This document shows, piece after piece, positions 24,601-35,170 of a DNA stretch of 64,000 bases. The stretch spans positions 6,867,035-6,931,034 of the forward strand of contig NC_040018.1 of assembly GCF_000972845.2 (NCBI RefSeq), written 5' to 3'. Position 1 is the stretch's first letter. Every line of letters begins with the position of its first letter. The position numbers and the translations under genes were made by a program. The notes below the pieces were generated by a model. It made no database searches and was not told where the DNA came from. It worked only from the letters and a program-made list of their open reading frames with translations. The stretch comes from Larimichthys crocea. Taxonomy: Eukaryota; Chordata; Actinopteri; Sciaenidae.

Positions 24601-27600
24601 CTGCGACTCTGCCGTCTTCTCAGCAGACTGCTGTGGTGACTCCTGGCTCTGCGTTGGGACGAACACGTCCTGAGGAAACAGAAAACACACGTGGGACATC
24701 ATGAACGGAGGATCAATATATAATTAACTGATTAGACACTAAAACATATTAGAAAATAGTGAAAACAGATTTGAAATTCACAATGACATAAGTCATTTTC
24801 CTTATTATCATCAATAGCATCGCCTCATTATCCGAATTGGTGACAACTAATTACCCGTTGATCTGCTGCATCCATGTCAGATCTGCAGTATGAAGTCAAT
24901 TAAGCCAGACAAAAACAAACGAGTCAATTAAAGAACTCGTCGGCTGACAGACGGTGGATAAAAATCGATTTATCAGCAGCCAAACTCTGACTCCAGCTCG
25001 ATTAATCGCTGGCTGTTTTCATGTTTTTGATTCGCTTTGAGTCTTTTTTTTTTTTTTACGTGAAATTATCGATTCTCAAATTCATTCTTCTCACGTGTGC
25101 ACACAGACAGGATCAGGCCGCAGGGTTGTGCGGTTGTAGCGTAATAAACTTTTTATTTCACTGATTAGCACGCTCACTCTCATTCACTGTCTCTCTCTCT
25201 CTCAAACTATCAGACACAAACCAAATTAAACTTCTTCATGTCACTGTATTGCAGCGTAAATCGCAACCACACTCAGATTCAGAAGCTGAGTACGTGAAAT
25301 AAACAAAGCCACAACACGACAGGTGGAGTATCGGAGTTCAGACACTTCAGGCTGACTGCGGAGATTTGACCGATTCGAGCATCTGATCGCCGACCACAGC
25401 ACAATGTTGGATCTCGCTCAAATTCTCCGCCGCAGGACGCTGCGGCCCATTCAAACCATGGAAGAACCTGTCGCCTGTCTGGATAATATATTTGCTTTGG
25501 TGGACAAAACATTTGAGGGTGTCACTAAAAAGTACAACAACATTTTTCACCATTTTCTGGCATTTTAAGGTCCAAACGAATTAATTAATCAAGACAATGA
25601 TCAACAGATTACTAATAATAATGAAAACAGTTGTTAGTCGCAGCCTTATTGTCAGCTGGGTGTCTGCCGATGAGTTTTTGACCGTTAGTCTGTGGAAACG
25701 AGGTGAAGTGAAGTTGTGACGGGCAGTTTTTACTCAACAATTAATCGATTCGTTTAAAATTCAGCAGTCATGAAATCAATCATGGAAAAAAAACAGTGTG
25801 TCAAAATGAAAAGTACATACGTGAGAGAACTCTGGCTGTGAGGGGAAAGAGAGCGTTCGCTCCAACACAAAACCAGGGGAATTCTGGGATACTGGCGTAG
25901 AAGCTGATGGGTGTGGCTTAGAGGCGGCGGCCTCCGTGTCCATCGGCTCTTCCTTTTCGCCCGCTCGGTCCTCTGGGGGCAGTGAAGTGTCCATCGGTTC
26001 ATCAGCAGCTGACAAAGCAAATGAACGTTAGCTCCATTTACCAGCTGTCCACTCTCTCCATTTAAATCCAGTCATTAAAGTAGATGAAGTCATTTACCGT
26101 GCTCGCTCTCTGCTTCAGTGGGCGAGCTGGGGATGATTAAAGGGGTGTGGGAGAAGTTGTCAGGGGTGGGGGCGACAAAGTCAACAGAGCTCCTGAAAAA
26201 AAGAAGAAAAAGACGAGGCAAAGGAAGGTTATTTTCAAGTTTTCCAGCTTCTGTGTGGACTTGATGTACGACAGCGCTCCAGTGACTCACTGGGACAGAC
26301 TCTGCTGCACCAGTGTGCCCTGTCCAGACAGGTGCAGCAGTCGCAGGGTGTGGGCCGGTGACGGGGTGAGGTGACCCTGCTGCTCCGGCTCGGACACGGT
26401 GCTGTCTACCGCAGCACCTACAAGTGGAACAAAAGAATCAAATGACACGGAGGAAAAAGCAGAAAGTCCAGCTTTGTTTACCGGACTGTCAACCAGAAAA
26501 AAAGCATGTATCTCTTAAACACAGAGACACAGTGTGACGCTTTGTAGAGTTTTGAATTTGCTTTTCTGTCGTCTGGGAGCCAATTACATATGGCATGAAA
26601 ATGAGCCTGCAGAGACCTGAAACATGTTTGATTTGAGTCTAACTCTGCTTGTTGTCTGTATAAAATGAGTGGCAAGAATATATCCACACACACATGGGTT
26701 CAGGTAACTTCTATAAATAAGAGGAACGTCAATGCAGATCAACTTGTTTTGCTTCCTTGAGGACCTGGAAATCCTGGAAATGTGTGCAGTTCTAAAAGTA
26801 CCCACATATATTTACATCCATTTACCTGTCTTGTCAGCATCGAACATGTCCTGCTGCGAGGACAGGATCTCACAATCCTGCTGGTCCTGCTCAGCAGAGG
26901 CCTGGGGGCCCTGCGAGTGCAGCAGAGCCTGGACGCTCAGCTGCCGACTGACCGACTGACCCGGAGACTCCGACGAGCTGCTGGAGCTCACCTCCGACCT
27001 GGAGGAGGAAAGAAAACAAACACGGCTCATAGCGGCGATAGCGCGTTAACTCTGATGAATGAAGAAGTCAAGTCACAACGTGGAGCTGTACCTCACTGCT
27101 TTGTTGTCCGGACTCTGTGAAGTCCTGGGGCCGGTGCTCTGCTCTGATGGTGAAAAGAAGATGTGAAGTTAGATTGACTCTTTAAACTCTTGTGGTGTCA
27201 GTACGGATGCTCTGATCACAGCAGCATCACCATGTGTGTTTCTTTATACTTCACCTGTGCATCCGGTGATTCAATAGTCAGCAGGGAGCTGAAAAATGGA
27301 GCCACGGACGAGTGACTCCAACATGAACGTGCTTCGCTCCTGCTCATAGTTTCTCCGAGCCTCCACTGGAAGGATCGTGCATCGTCTTACGAGTAAGATC
27401 AGGTGACTTCGACGACTGCAGCTATCGTTTTAAATAATATTGAAGCAGACGTCAACGTTGTCGGATTTCAGTTTCTCGGGTGTGAATATTTATCTGGGAA
27501 CGATTGCAGCGATCAGCATTCTTCGAGAAAGATGAAAATAATCGGCCAACATCTAAACTCTTCTGTCAGCAGTAGGCGGGAGCTGCGTCGTGCACAGCAC

Positions 27601-29862
27601 TGTTCACGTGTTTATGTGAAGTTTATTAAAGTGTCACAAGTTCTTCTCCTGACAAGTGTCCAAGAGCGAAGCACAGAGGAACACTTATCAGAAAAGAGGC
27701 ATGACTTCATGGATCAGAAGTGCTCGGCCAACGTAAACCTTGGCTGAGATTCAAATTGAATTTCCCCGCTCCTTCTTAAATGTGGAAATTCGAGACGTGC
27801 AGGTTCTCCGTATCGATTCGAAGGAGCTCAGAGGCCAAAGTAAGAGTGAAGCATCTATAAATAAAGAAGTCTTTGTACCTGACTTGCTGCGTCTCTCGCT
27901 GTCCGGCTGAGGCACGGTGTCTTCTTCCTCCCGACTGTTTTGCGCCTCGCCGCACAGATCCTGACTCTGAGAGAGCTCGAACAAACCGAACTGAGAGGCT
28001 CCCTCTGAAACACACGCAGACACGTGAGAGTCATCACACCTGTAAAGGCGTCGTACGGGACGAGGGTTACCGGTGAGCAGAGCTCCTCACCTTCAGACTG
28101 AATGCAGTGTGTCGTAGAATCGGCTCCAGACTCCATGTCGGCGTCCTCTGGCACACACCTGGAAGAACAGACAACAGGAATAAAACCACGACGTCTCCGT
28201 CTGACCACGAGCATCATCAGTCTCGTCTGCACGTACTTCTTCTTGTTCGCAGGAGGGCAGACGTTTAAAACTTGACTCTCCTCCTGGAATTCGGAGCTGG
28301 GGTCGGCCGCCGCGAGAATCCCTGATTGAAGAAAAGAGTTTGTTATATTCTGTGCGGGATGTTCTGCAGCCGCCGTACACGTGCTGTTAGAGAGAAACAA
28401 CACTGACCGGGTTCAGCCTGGTTGTTGATCTGGGAGCTCTCTGATTGGCTGTCAGTCTGTGAGCATCTGCTTCCAAGTGGGGAGGATATCAGCTCCTAGA
28501 AAAAGGACAAATCACTTCGCTAGTCTGTTTCTACTGCTCGGCTTCCTCCCTCACAGATCAGATACGGCTGCAGGTCACGACCATCGGTCACCTCCCAGAG
28601 TTGTGGGATGTAAACAAAGTACTTTTACTCAAGTACTTTACACTTGTACTGCACTGCAGAAAGTATTTGTTTGAAAGAAACATCCACCAAGATCAACTTA
28701 TGTTATAATAACTGGATGAAGACAGACAGAATTAAAACAAGTTACAAGTATCTCCATCTGATAATGAAGTTAAATGCTGCTTATATCAGTAGATATGACA
28801 TATTACAATATAACAACATATTTTCTGCAAAACTAGTTCTGTTACTCACTACTATACGACATGTTCACTTAAAATGAACTTTACTTCAGTACTTGTATAC
28901 TTTCACTTAGGTCACGTTTGGCTGCAGTATCCTCTACTCTAATAAAGGATCTGATTACTTCCTCCACCACGGCTGGACTGTCCAGCCGTTCACTAATCAC
29001 ATTCTTCACTTAGGTCACGTTTGGCTGCAGTATTTGACCTTGTGCTGGAGGATGGACGGATGTTTAAGTGTGGTGATCTGTGTCTGTTTAACTGCAGTAT
29101 ATATATATATATATTATTTTGATGGTGAACCATGTGCACCAAAATCTGAATCTTACTAACTGATGATTAAGTGATTAGACAACATGAAATCTGATGCACG
29201 GTCACAGAGAGATCTGTCCAAACAAGTTACAGGTATCATAATAATCTAATAATGAAGTTAAATGCTGATTTACATATAACAATATAATAACATTTTTCTG
29301 CCATAAACTTTCACTTAGGTCACATTTGGCTGCAGTATTTTAACTTGTACTGCAGTAGCTTCTGTTCACATTTAAGGATCTGATCACACACACACACACA
29401 CAAACACACACAAATACACACACACACACAAATACAGACACACACACACAAACACACACACACACACACACACAAACACACACAAACACACACAAACACA
29501 CACACACAAACACACACAAACACAGACACACACACAAACACACACAAACACACACAAACACACACACACAAACACACACAAACACAGACACACACACAAA
29601 CACACACAAACACACACAAACACACACACACAAACACAGACACACACACAAACACACACACACAAACACACACACAAACACACACAAACACAGACACACA
29701 AACACAGACACACACACACAAACACACACACAAACACAGACACACACACAAACACAAACACACACAAACACAGACACACAAACACACACTCACACACACA
29801 CAAACACAAAAACACAGACACAAACACAAACACACACAAACACACACACAAACACACACACA

Positions 29863-29894
<32 letters not shown>

Positions 29895-29906
29895 AACACA
29901 CACACA

Positions 29907-29941
<35 letters not shown>

Positions 29942-30203
29942 CTGGACAGTCCAGTTGTGTGTGTTCTCATGTGTCCTACATACAGCACCATCACGGCTCC
30001 AGTCCAGTCCAGAACCAGCTTACCAGAACCGGGCTGCGGGCCGTGGGCTGCAGGCTGGACAGTCTGCGGGCCAGCAGGGCTCGGTAGCTGCTCTCGGGAT
30101 CGTCCTCCAGGGCGACGCTGTCCGGCTGGGAGTCCTCCACGATCAGGCACGGGTTGTCGGGCTGCGGCAGGCTGGAGTCCAGTTCGCTTCCTCCGGGATC
30201 CAT
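6494..30203 (-). CDS. TP53BP1: TP53-binding protein 1 (53BP1), complete coding exons
   Basis: DNA double-strand-break repair mediator that binds H4K20me2 and H2AK15ub chromatin and favours end joining. Exons in order: 30203-30024, 28495-28408, 28321-28237, 28158-28091, 28004-27879, 27143-27092, 26998-26826, 26417-26291, 26192-26098, 26008-25821, 24669-23553, 22602-22486, 22393-22199, 22091-22025, 21200-21108, 20402-20141, 19616-19548, 19447-19295, 19214-18991, 17950-17780, 17529-17132, 16366-16175, 16089-15904, 15020-14832, 14744-14650, 14005-13809, 6897-6761, 6681-6494. Phases all agree and give 1743 codons plus stop (human about 1972). Visible parts: [10 protein letters not shown] start with [15 protein letters not shown]-rich residues 395-766; oligomerisation segment [21 protein letters not shown] about 1053-1085; RGRARRGR (GAR) about 1201; tandem Tudor from [20 protein letters not shown] about 1279 with [29 protein letters not shown] (nuclear signal and ubiquitin-recruitment motif) about 1450; BRCT pair from about 1505 to the end RHDYSSS. 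The last intron but one spans the inverted duplication. Confidence 0.95.
7560..7770 (+). repeat. Direct repeat copy A (matches 13579-13790)
   Basis: The segment from TTGCTGACAGAGACCACACAG to AAAGATAAACG recurs almost unchanged after the N gap, with three small differences seen (g/a, t/g and one extra t). Here it sits at the inner edge of the left arm; in the other copy it leads directly into the TP53BP1 exon at 13809. It marks where the true TP53BP1 intron is interrupted. Confidence 0.93.
7771..8151. other. Spacer between the inverted arms
   Basis: These 381 bases are not found elsewhere in the window. They include a GC palindrome (GGGGTCTGGGGTCCTCCCCC) near 7870 of the kind found in dispersed fish repeats, and an AT-rich end. 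No coding exon was seen. The segment may be a mobile-element insertion carried by one haplotype, or the loop of a misjoin. Confidence 0.5.
8794..9188 (+). pseudogene. Broken copy of the last two TP53BP1 exons
   Basis: 8794-8923 and 9003-9188 are the inverted copies of the TP53BP1 exons at 6897-6761 and 6681-6494, with splice sites still recognisable (caggcatcc, ttcaggtac, ctgcagaca). Seven net bases are missing from the first and two from the second, so the BRCT frame is lost; for example GAGCGTCATCCGCGG reads GAGCTCATCGCGG. The copy lies on the strand opposite the TP53BP1 gene and cannot be spliced to it. Confidence 0.9.
10014..13560 (-). pseudogene. Broken inverted copy of TUBGCP4 exons 6-18
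   Basis: Read on the - strand, the TUBGCP4 exons recur in order from a truncated exon 6 (ending at 13560) to the stop near 10016-10014 (TAG in place of TAA through loss of one A). Single-base losses break most exons: in the exon 7 copy the string after AAWM shifts out of frame, and in the exon 13 copy the frame shifts after the segment encoding WGCSASSTR. Exons 2-5 are absent. It is unlikely to be a functional gene and may be an assembly artefact. Confidence 0.9.
13569..13578. other. Assembly gap (10 N)
   Basis: Ten Ns stand between the outer end of the right arm and the second copy of the direct repeat. A round 10-N spacer is an assembler or scaffolder gap of unknown size. Confidence 0.98.
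13579..13790 (+). repeat. Direct repeat copy B (matches 7560-7770)
   Basis: Near-identical to 7560-7770. After it the sequence continues with GTGGAGCTTCCTCTTACC into the donor of the TP53BP1 exon 14005-13809, which is the expected gene context. Confidence 0.93.
14075..14640 (+). mobile_element. LINE 3' fragment (RTE/Rex3-like) in a TP53BP1 intron
   Basis: The stretch begins GAGTTACTGCCCCAAGCGGG, includes a remnant of the C-terminal reverse-transcriptase region (TCATGAGCTTTGGGTAGTGACCG, CGAAATGAGTTTTCTCTGCC) and ends CGGATAAGTGGAAGAAAATGG, the 3' end typical of a very common fish LINE. The frame is broken by several deletions, so it is a dead 5'-truncated copy. It lies antisense to TP53BP1. 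A more decayed copy is at 42775-43075. The family name is from memory and less certain than the LINE call. Confidence 0.8.
15021..15903. other. TP53BP1 intron, no further feature
   Basis: Between the exons 16089-15904 and 15020-14832. It contains short CA runs near 15030 and 15395 and an A-rich stretch near 15790. I see no exon or mobile element in it. Confidence 0.6.
16700..16960. repeat. Dispersed repeat with AATTCCCATAAATTTCC units
   Basis: The motifs AATATTCCTAAAATTCCC and AATATTCTCAAAATTCCC, each followed by CAGCTTAACTTTCC or AAGCTTAACTTTCC, occur twice here (16769-16806 and 16889-16926). I recognise this composition from dispersed fish repeats. A segment GGTGGTGTGAGTTCATGCAG (16810) also recurs as GGTGGTGTGGGTTCATGCAG near 17703 with the same following bases. 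Confidence 0.6.
18611..18640. repeat. (CA)n microsatellite in TP53BP1 intron
   Basis: About 15 nearly perfect CA units. Confidence 0.9.
21201..22024. repeat. TP53BP1 intron with a probable retroelement 3' end
   Basis: The part 21530-21715 ends AAAGGTGCTATAGAAATAAATAAAG, a sequence shape I know from the 3' ends of fish dispersed repeats. The remainder of this 824-base intron shows no exon or other recognisable feature. Confidence 0.45.
22603..23552. other. TP53BP1 intron holding a hAT-like terminal fragment
   Basis: Positions 23400-23480 read CTATGCCCTGGGCGGTCGCC and end AAAACCGGCCCTG, matching the terminal inverted repeat of common fish hAT-type elements (CAGGGCCGGTTTT on the - strand). Only one end was found, so it is a fragment. 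A poly-T run precedes it near 23387. The rest of the intron (22603-23390) shows nothing recognisable. Confidence 0.6.
24670..25820. repeat. TP53BP1 intron with hAT-MITE-like remnants
   Basis: Near 25540-25650 the sequence carries TTTCACCATTTTCTGGCATTTTAAGG, AATTAATTAATCAAGACAATG and TTGTTAGTCGCAGCC, the pattern of the fish hAT MITE also seen at 56776-57050. The rest (24720-25500) shows no exon. Confidence 0.5.
28590..29382. repeat. Two partial tandem copies of a dispersed repeat, TP53BP1 intron 1
   Basis: 28605-28640 (AAAGTACTTTTACTCAAGTACTTTA) and 28880-28975 (CTTCAGTACTTG, TCTGATTACTTCCTCCACC) form the two ends of a very common fish repeat with CAAGTACTT ends. Within it, ACAAGTTACAAGTATC to AACATATTTTCTGC (28738-28829) recurs near 29224-29303, and CACTTAGGTCACGTTTGGCTGCAGTAT occurs three times (28904, 29009, 29310). 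The intron therefore holds one copy and a partial duplication of it. Confidence 0.7.
29383..29940. repeat. 558 bp compound (CA)n/(CAAACA)n/(CAGACA)n array in TP53BP1 intron 1
   Basis: CA repeats are interrupted at near-regular intervals by AA or GA, giving higher-order units such as CACACACAAACACACACAAACACAGA that recur several times (for example 29500-29640). It begins about 80 bases from the donor side of intron 1. Long cysteine/valine reading frames on the - strand here are artefacts of the repeat. Confidence 0.95.
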
Positions 30204-30545
30204 GGGGTCAGGCCGGGGGTGTTGTCGAGCTAAGAGCCGGGCGGCAGTGAGACAACGCGGGCAGCATAAGAGGCGACAGCCGGGTATTGTTACCGGGGAC
30301 TAGCCGCGGCTACAGGCTAACGCTCCGCCCAACAACAACGCGTGAGGCCGGTCACAGCCTCCACTGAAGCGCCGGAGAACTCATCAACTCATCAACTCAT
30401 CAAAGTCCTAATTAATCATCTGTAATCATCGAGCTAACATGTGTGTTATCCAGGAAAACACACACACACACACACACTCAGCTACTCGCGGCAAAACTCG
30501 CACGGAGAGATCTGATTGGTTCGTTGGCGTGGTGACGTCACGGGA
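30204..30545 (-). promoter_or_regulatory. TP53BP1 5' UTR and candidate TATA-less promoter
   Basis: The DNA upstream of the start codon at 30203 is CpG-rich (30204-30360). Further out lie, on either strand, an exact E2F-type TTTGCCGC (30495-30488, - strand), an inverted CCAAT box (ATTGG, 30515-30519) and a perfect CRE palindrome TGACGTCA (30533-30540). No TATA box is evident. This fits a housekeeping, cell-cycle-linked promoter. The transcription start cannot be placed from the sequence. Confidence 0.5.
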
Positions 30546-30755
30546 GGGCGGTGATTAGTTTTATGGTTGCAGGATTTTTTTTTTTAATACTTGTTTTTAT
30601 CTAATTGGTGCACGTTTTCCTTTATAATTACAGCTAAATGTTTAATTACTTATTGATTTATTATCTATCATGTTTTTTTTTTTCGTGTGTTAAAATAAAA
30701 TAATAATTCATGGTGCAGCCCTGTGACACATGAATGAACCTTTGAACCTTTAGGA

Positions 30756-31619
30756 CAGGGATGTCCAAAGTAGGTTTTATTTTTATCATATATAATTTAT
30801 GGCCTGTTCGGATTGTCAGACACTGTACGGCTGGAAGTTGTTGACATAATGAAGCATTTGAACCTCTAAGGACGTAACTGCTGCTGTTATATATCTGTAG
30901 ATGTGACACTAAATATGAATTATTTTGTTAAAGAGAAGAGCAAGAGTGACACGTTTATGTCATGTTTAAAATGAACAGGTTTAAATGTATTCTGTTTATT
31001 CTGTCTGACTCCAGATGTGAAAGAAAGGAAGAACTGTTTTTTTTTTTTAGATTTGGTGACATTGGTTATGTTATATTAGTGCATTTGTATGTAACTTTCA
31101 TTGTCTTTCATTTCTTAAATGTCAGTATTGTCTGGCACCAAGATGCTCCACGGAGAGACAGAAAGTCTTTCCTACCTGTGAGCATCAGTCTCTACAACTC
31201 CTCCCTTAAAAATCACACACTCCAAGTCAAGTCCGGTAGCTGTCGAGCTGGCATGTGCAATAAATAAGTGAAATCTTCCATGCATGCATACTGCACTTTA
31301 AACAATCAGTGTATTCTCTGTACAGTCTCTCAAAGACAAAATTCTTTAGAAGGTTTTAGATTTACATGTTGCATAGTTCACTGTTACTTGGTTTTTATTT
31401 AACTCTTATTCATACCTGTGTGTGTATATGGTTAAAACAGGATATCATATAGGTGTATAGGGTTAAAGTTTTGTTTTCTTGCTATCACTTACTATCTCAC
31501 TTACTGTTTGGGAGCTGCTGTAACAAAAACAATTTCCTGCGGGGATTAATAAAGTGTTTCTGATTTTGATTCTGATTCTGGCCCATTGGCCCTCTTTGAA
31601 AGAAGTTTGGACAGCCCTG
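30756..31619. mobile_element. Candidate hAT-like element with a nested LINE tail
   Basis: The left end CAGGGATGTCCAAAGT (30756) and the right end, read in reverse, CAGGGCTGTCCAAACT (31619) agree at 14 of 16 positions and have the CAGGG start typical of hAT-type repeats. The interior encodes no transposase that I can see and contains a LINE 3' end. No clear 8-base target duplication is visible at the flanks, so the boundaries are tentative. Confidence 0.45.
31100..31580 (+). mobile_element. LINE 3' end (L2/CR1-like)
   Basis: A residual translation RKSFLPVSISLYNSS at about 31158-31203 resembles the last residues of L2/CR1-type reverse transcriptase proteins. It is followed by an untranslated tail ending CGGGGATTAATAAAGTGTTT and a (TGATTCTGATTC) tail at 31555-31580. 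The element is heavily 5'-truncated and dead. Confidence 0.65.
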
Positions 31620-31789
31620 ATCTGCATGGTTATATTTGTCTCCCTTCTCATTTTGTAATCGGATAGTGAAAGTAATTTTCTCCATAACGCAGATAAGAGT
31701 TGATTACGCTGATCGGAAGGGTAATGGTAGGTGTTAGCGTTTTGTGATTGTCTTTTTACTGGCAGCCAAAATGATCTTCAAGAGGTATG

Positions 31790-32030
31790 AGTCACTCTTA
31801 TTGACATCTTTAGGAATAGGACCAAGGTACATTGAGGTTAAAAGAAAAGTCAAATCTCAAGCCCAGGATCTCTGAGACCAGTCGATCCACTTTCCTTTCC
31901 AAAAGGACACAATATAAAGGGCATGACCAGAAAATGTGGGCAGCAGGAGCGCTGAGGCCCACTAAATCTGGACTTTTTATTAGAGCTAATAAAAAAACGA
32001 GTTTCCAACAGAAATCTCTCCAAAATAAAG
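31790..32030 (-). mobile_element. L1/Tx1-like LINE fragment
   Basis: On the - strand the translation contains HIFWSCP (31939-31921), the zinc-knuckle-like motif near the C-terminus of L1/Tx1 ORF2 proteins, with downstream residues VSEILGLRF of similar type. Only about 80 codons remain and both ends are missing. Confidence 0.6.
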
Positions 32031-32031
32031 A

Positions 32032-32033
32032 GT

Positions 32034-32074
<41 letters not shown>
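32032..32074. repeat. (GATA)n tetranucleotide microsatellite
   Basis: About ten perfect units of TAGA/GATA. Confidence 0.95.
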
Positions 32075-33931
32075 TTTTTATTAATACCCTCTTGAACATT
32101 GAATATTTTCTCATATTTCTGCTTCAAGGTTTCACTTTAGTTATAATATGGATTTTTTTTCTCCGCTCTGTAATGATGAATCTTGTGAAAGAGAGAAATC
32201 TGGGCCATTGCGTCCCACATTGGGATCTCGGAGACCTTCAGAGGTCCTTGAGGGGCTGTCAGGGACTCCAGTAAAAATGAGATATAGGTTAACTTTCACA
32301 ATCGTTTCTCTCAGCTAACACTCGCTGAGTTTGTCTACGTGTCTTTTTCAAAGATCTCTGTCTCCCTCCTGTCACCTCCACTCCTCCTGCTATATGATGT
32401 TTATAGTTTAAGCATCAGTGAGGCAACTTTTAAAGAAGGGGAACACAGCCGGTGTGCATCTGGTTTGTTCTTGAAATGCTTGAAGAAAACAAACACTTCA
32501 CAGCAGCTGGATCTGCTCTGTCTTCCCTTGTAGAAAGTGTGATGATGAAGTGTTCACAACAGATCTGAATCTTTCTGTTCCCGAGTGTGACTGCTGTGAT
32601 TTTTCAGACATTAAAATTAGAAACAAGCGCAGGTTAGATCATTTCCTAATGAGCTTTTAATAGTGCGACGCTCACAGTTTTAGAGGATTAACAGCCAGCC
32701 CCCTTTCAGATATTAACATCACTTTGTCATCCTCGTTTGACAGCCCCAGTTTCCATGGAGACACCACGTTTCCTGTAACACCGCAGTCTCATTGGCAGAC
32801 AAAAGTATAAAGCAGCAATCATCACTGGAGTTGATGACCGAGGCTGCTCTCAGAGTGAGCTGCTAGTCACGCTGACACTTTGTTGGAACGTCACGCCGGA
32901 CTATCTCCTCGCCTCATCTTCTTCGAGAGTGAAGAAGAAGAAGAGCCTGAGTAAAAGTCATCACAAGCACAACTGCTCACCTACAGTGCATCCCATAGAA
33001 GAAGGGCTTCTGAAGGATGCTTTAGGTGTCAAATGACATCCGGGTTGAGGAATACAGCCACAGTGATGACCACAACAGACTGGGCTGAATGTGAATTCAC
33101 TACAGACAGACTGTAACTTCATTCAGCAGCATATTAAAGCTTGCTTAAATGATTTCATCTCATCCCGGTGCAAGCCTGTTTTTGTGTTTTAAGCCTCTCT
33201 GGCTTAGTCAAGGTGTATCCTACCAGATAGCAGCTATATGGGCCTGCATGCATGACCACAGCTTTGGTTTATCCAGCACCAGCAGCATCAGCAGCAGCAG
33301 CAGCAGCAGCAGGGATAGCCTATAACTGACATTAATATGAGAGCGCAGAGATGGAGACATCCTGGCTGGGAACAATGCAATAATGACTACCCGATCCTGC
33401 TTAAAAATGAGCAGATATGCAACACAAAAAAAGATTGAGGTATGCACTGCTTCATCGGATGCAGGTGAGCATCATCCTCCTGCAGCCAAGCTTACCGGCT
33501 GCTGGCACCGCAAACTTCAGCGTTACGTCGTCATTTCTGCAGGTCGGGCTGAAGAAATGCGCAGCCACTACCCAAAAAAAAAAAAAAAAAATGTCTAATC
33601 TGACAGACACTGAAACACACCCTGGAAGCATCTGCTGCTGCTAACGCGTCCTCATCTCATCACTAATGTGCTGTTAATTCATCCGCAATGCAAACACACA
33701 CACCCACCCCAAAAAAAAAAACAACCTTACCTTAGAAATCAATACGTCAGCTGTCGGGTTTTCCAATTTGTCTCACTGTCCCGTTCGTTGCAATAACAAC
33801 GCGTCCAACATCGCTCAGTCCTCGCTTGCCTCTGTTTTGCTGAGAGTCGGGGTGTGGAATACACACGCATGGCACGTAAAGATGCAAAGGCATTTTTTAA
33901 TGTTGATGCCATGCTCATTTCCTCCGGAGTC

Positions 33932-33945
33932 ACACACACACACAC

Positions 33946-33988
<43 letters not shown>

Positions 33989-33991
33989 CAC
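33932..33991. repeat. (CA)n microsatellite
   Basis: About 60 bases of CA with two CG interruptions. Confidence 0.95.
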
Positions 33992-35170
33992 AGATGATAG
34001 ATTCAATTCAAAATGTAAAGGCTTGTTTTTATTTTATTTTTTTTATTATTATTATTATTTGGACACCAAAGTTGACTTTAACAACTTTAAATCAAGCTGA
34101 TGAAATTAGATTTAAAGTGATTTCAGTGTTTAAAGAGTCACTGAATGGAAATGTGTGTTCATTGCTGCATTTTGGATCATTCAAGTTCTGTCAAATCCAT
34201 GTCAGTCATATTACTAATGTCATTATAAATGTGTTATTCTGTGGTTACATGTAAGTGCAAGCCTTTGCAGATGGAGATGTGGCTGTGGCAGACAAAGACA
34301 TTTTCTCCAACAAACGGATGACTTTGATATTAAACATTATAGTTTGTAATTCAAGATCTCAAGACAAATAGTTCATTTTGTCAGTCGGCAGCATCTTAAT
34401 ATAAATATTCCTTTTTTTATTCCAACTAGTCATCAACTTGTTCTTAAAATGTTTAAGATGTGGATTCACTTTTAATGTAACCTTTATCAATTTCATTTTT
34501 TTTTTAGTTTGTGGTGCTGTTAAATTATATTTTGCACCCCGTGTATATCAGTTATGGTACACTCCAAATAACAGATCTCAGCAGCCTCGATGAACAGTCA
34601 CACAGTTTGTAATTCAAGATCTGAGTTTCTGTCACACACTTACATTCAGCTGCAGCAGTTAAAACAGTTTTGATCTTGTGACCATGAAATATTACATGCA
34701 AATACAACATGTACAAAGACTCTACTGAATGCACATTTTAAAGGAAACCTAATGTATTTATGTTTGTCCATCTTATGTATCTACAGTTTAATTTCTCCTT
34801 CATATGCTTTAACAACTAAATGTATCTATAAAAATGTTCCTTTCACGTTTCTTTTAAAATAAATAAATGATGTAGTCTTGTAGCTCACTTTTCTCCCAGC
34901 AGAGGCCAGCAGACACTCTGGAGTGTCACAGACCGGAGTGCTGACTCACTCCTGGTAACACACATCTTCCTGTGGAGAGATTTAAACACAGAGGAGCCAA
35001 ATTAAAGCCCTGGTAGTGATCCATCACCTCCACAGGAGGCGTCACACCGACAGCACCACACAGCCTCTGTTCTGGAACACACACACACACACACACATAA
35101 AAAGAAACCAGCAGTGACACGGACAGAGGAGGATTAAACCCAGAGTGATGCTTGAAAATATGACTTTACA

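Noticed and set aside
29320..30150. Long cysteine/valine-rich reading frames on the - strand
   Set aside because: They are translations of the CA repeat (CVCV...) and overlap the true first coding exon of TP53BP1 in a wrong frame. Not genes.
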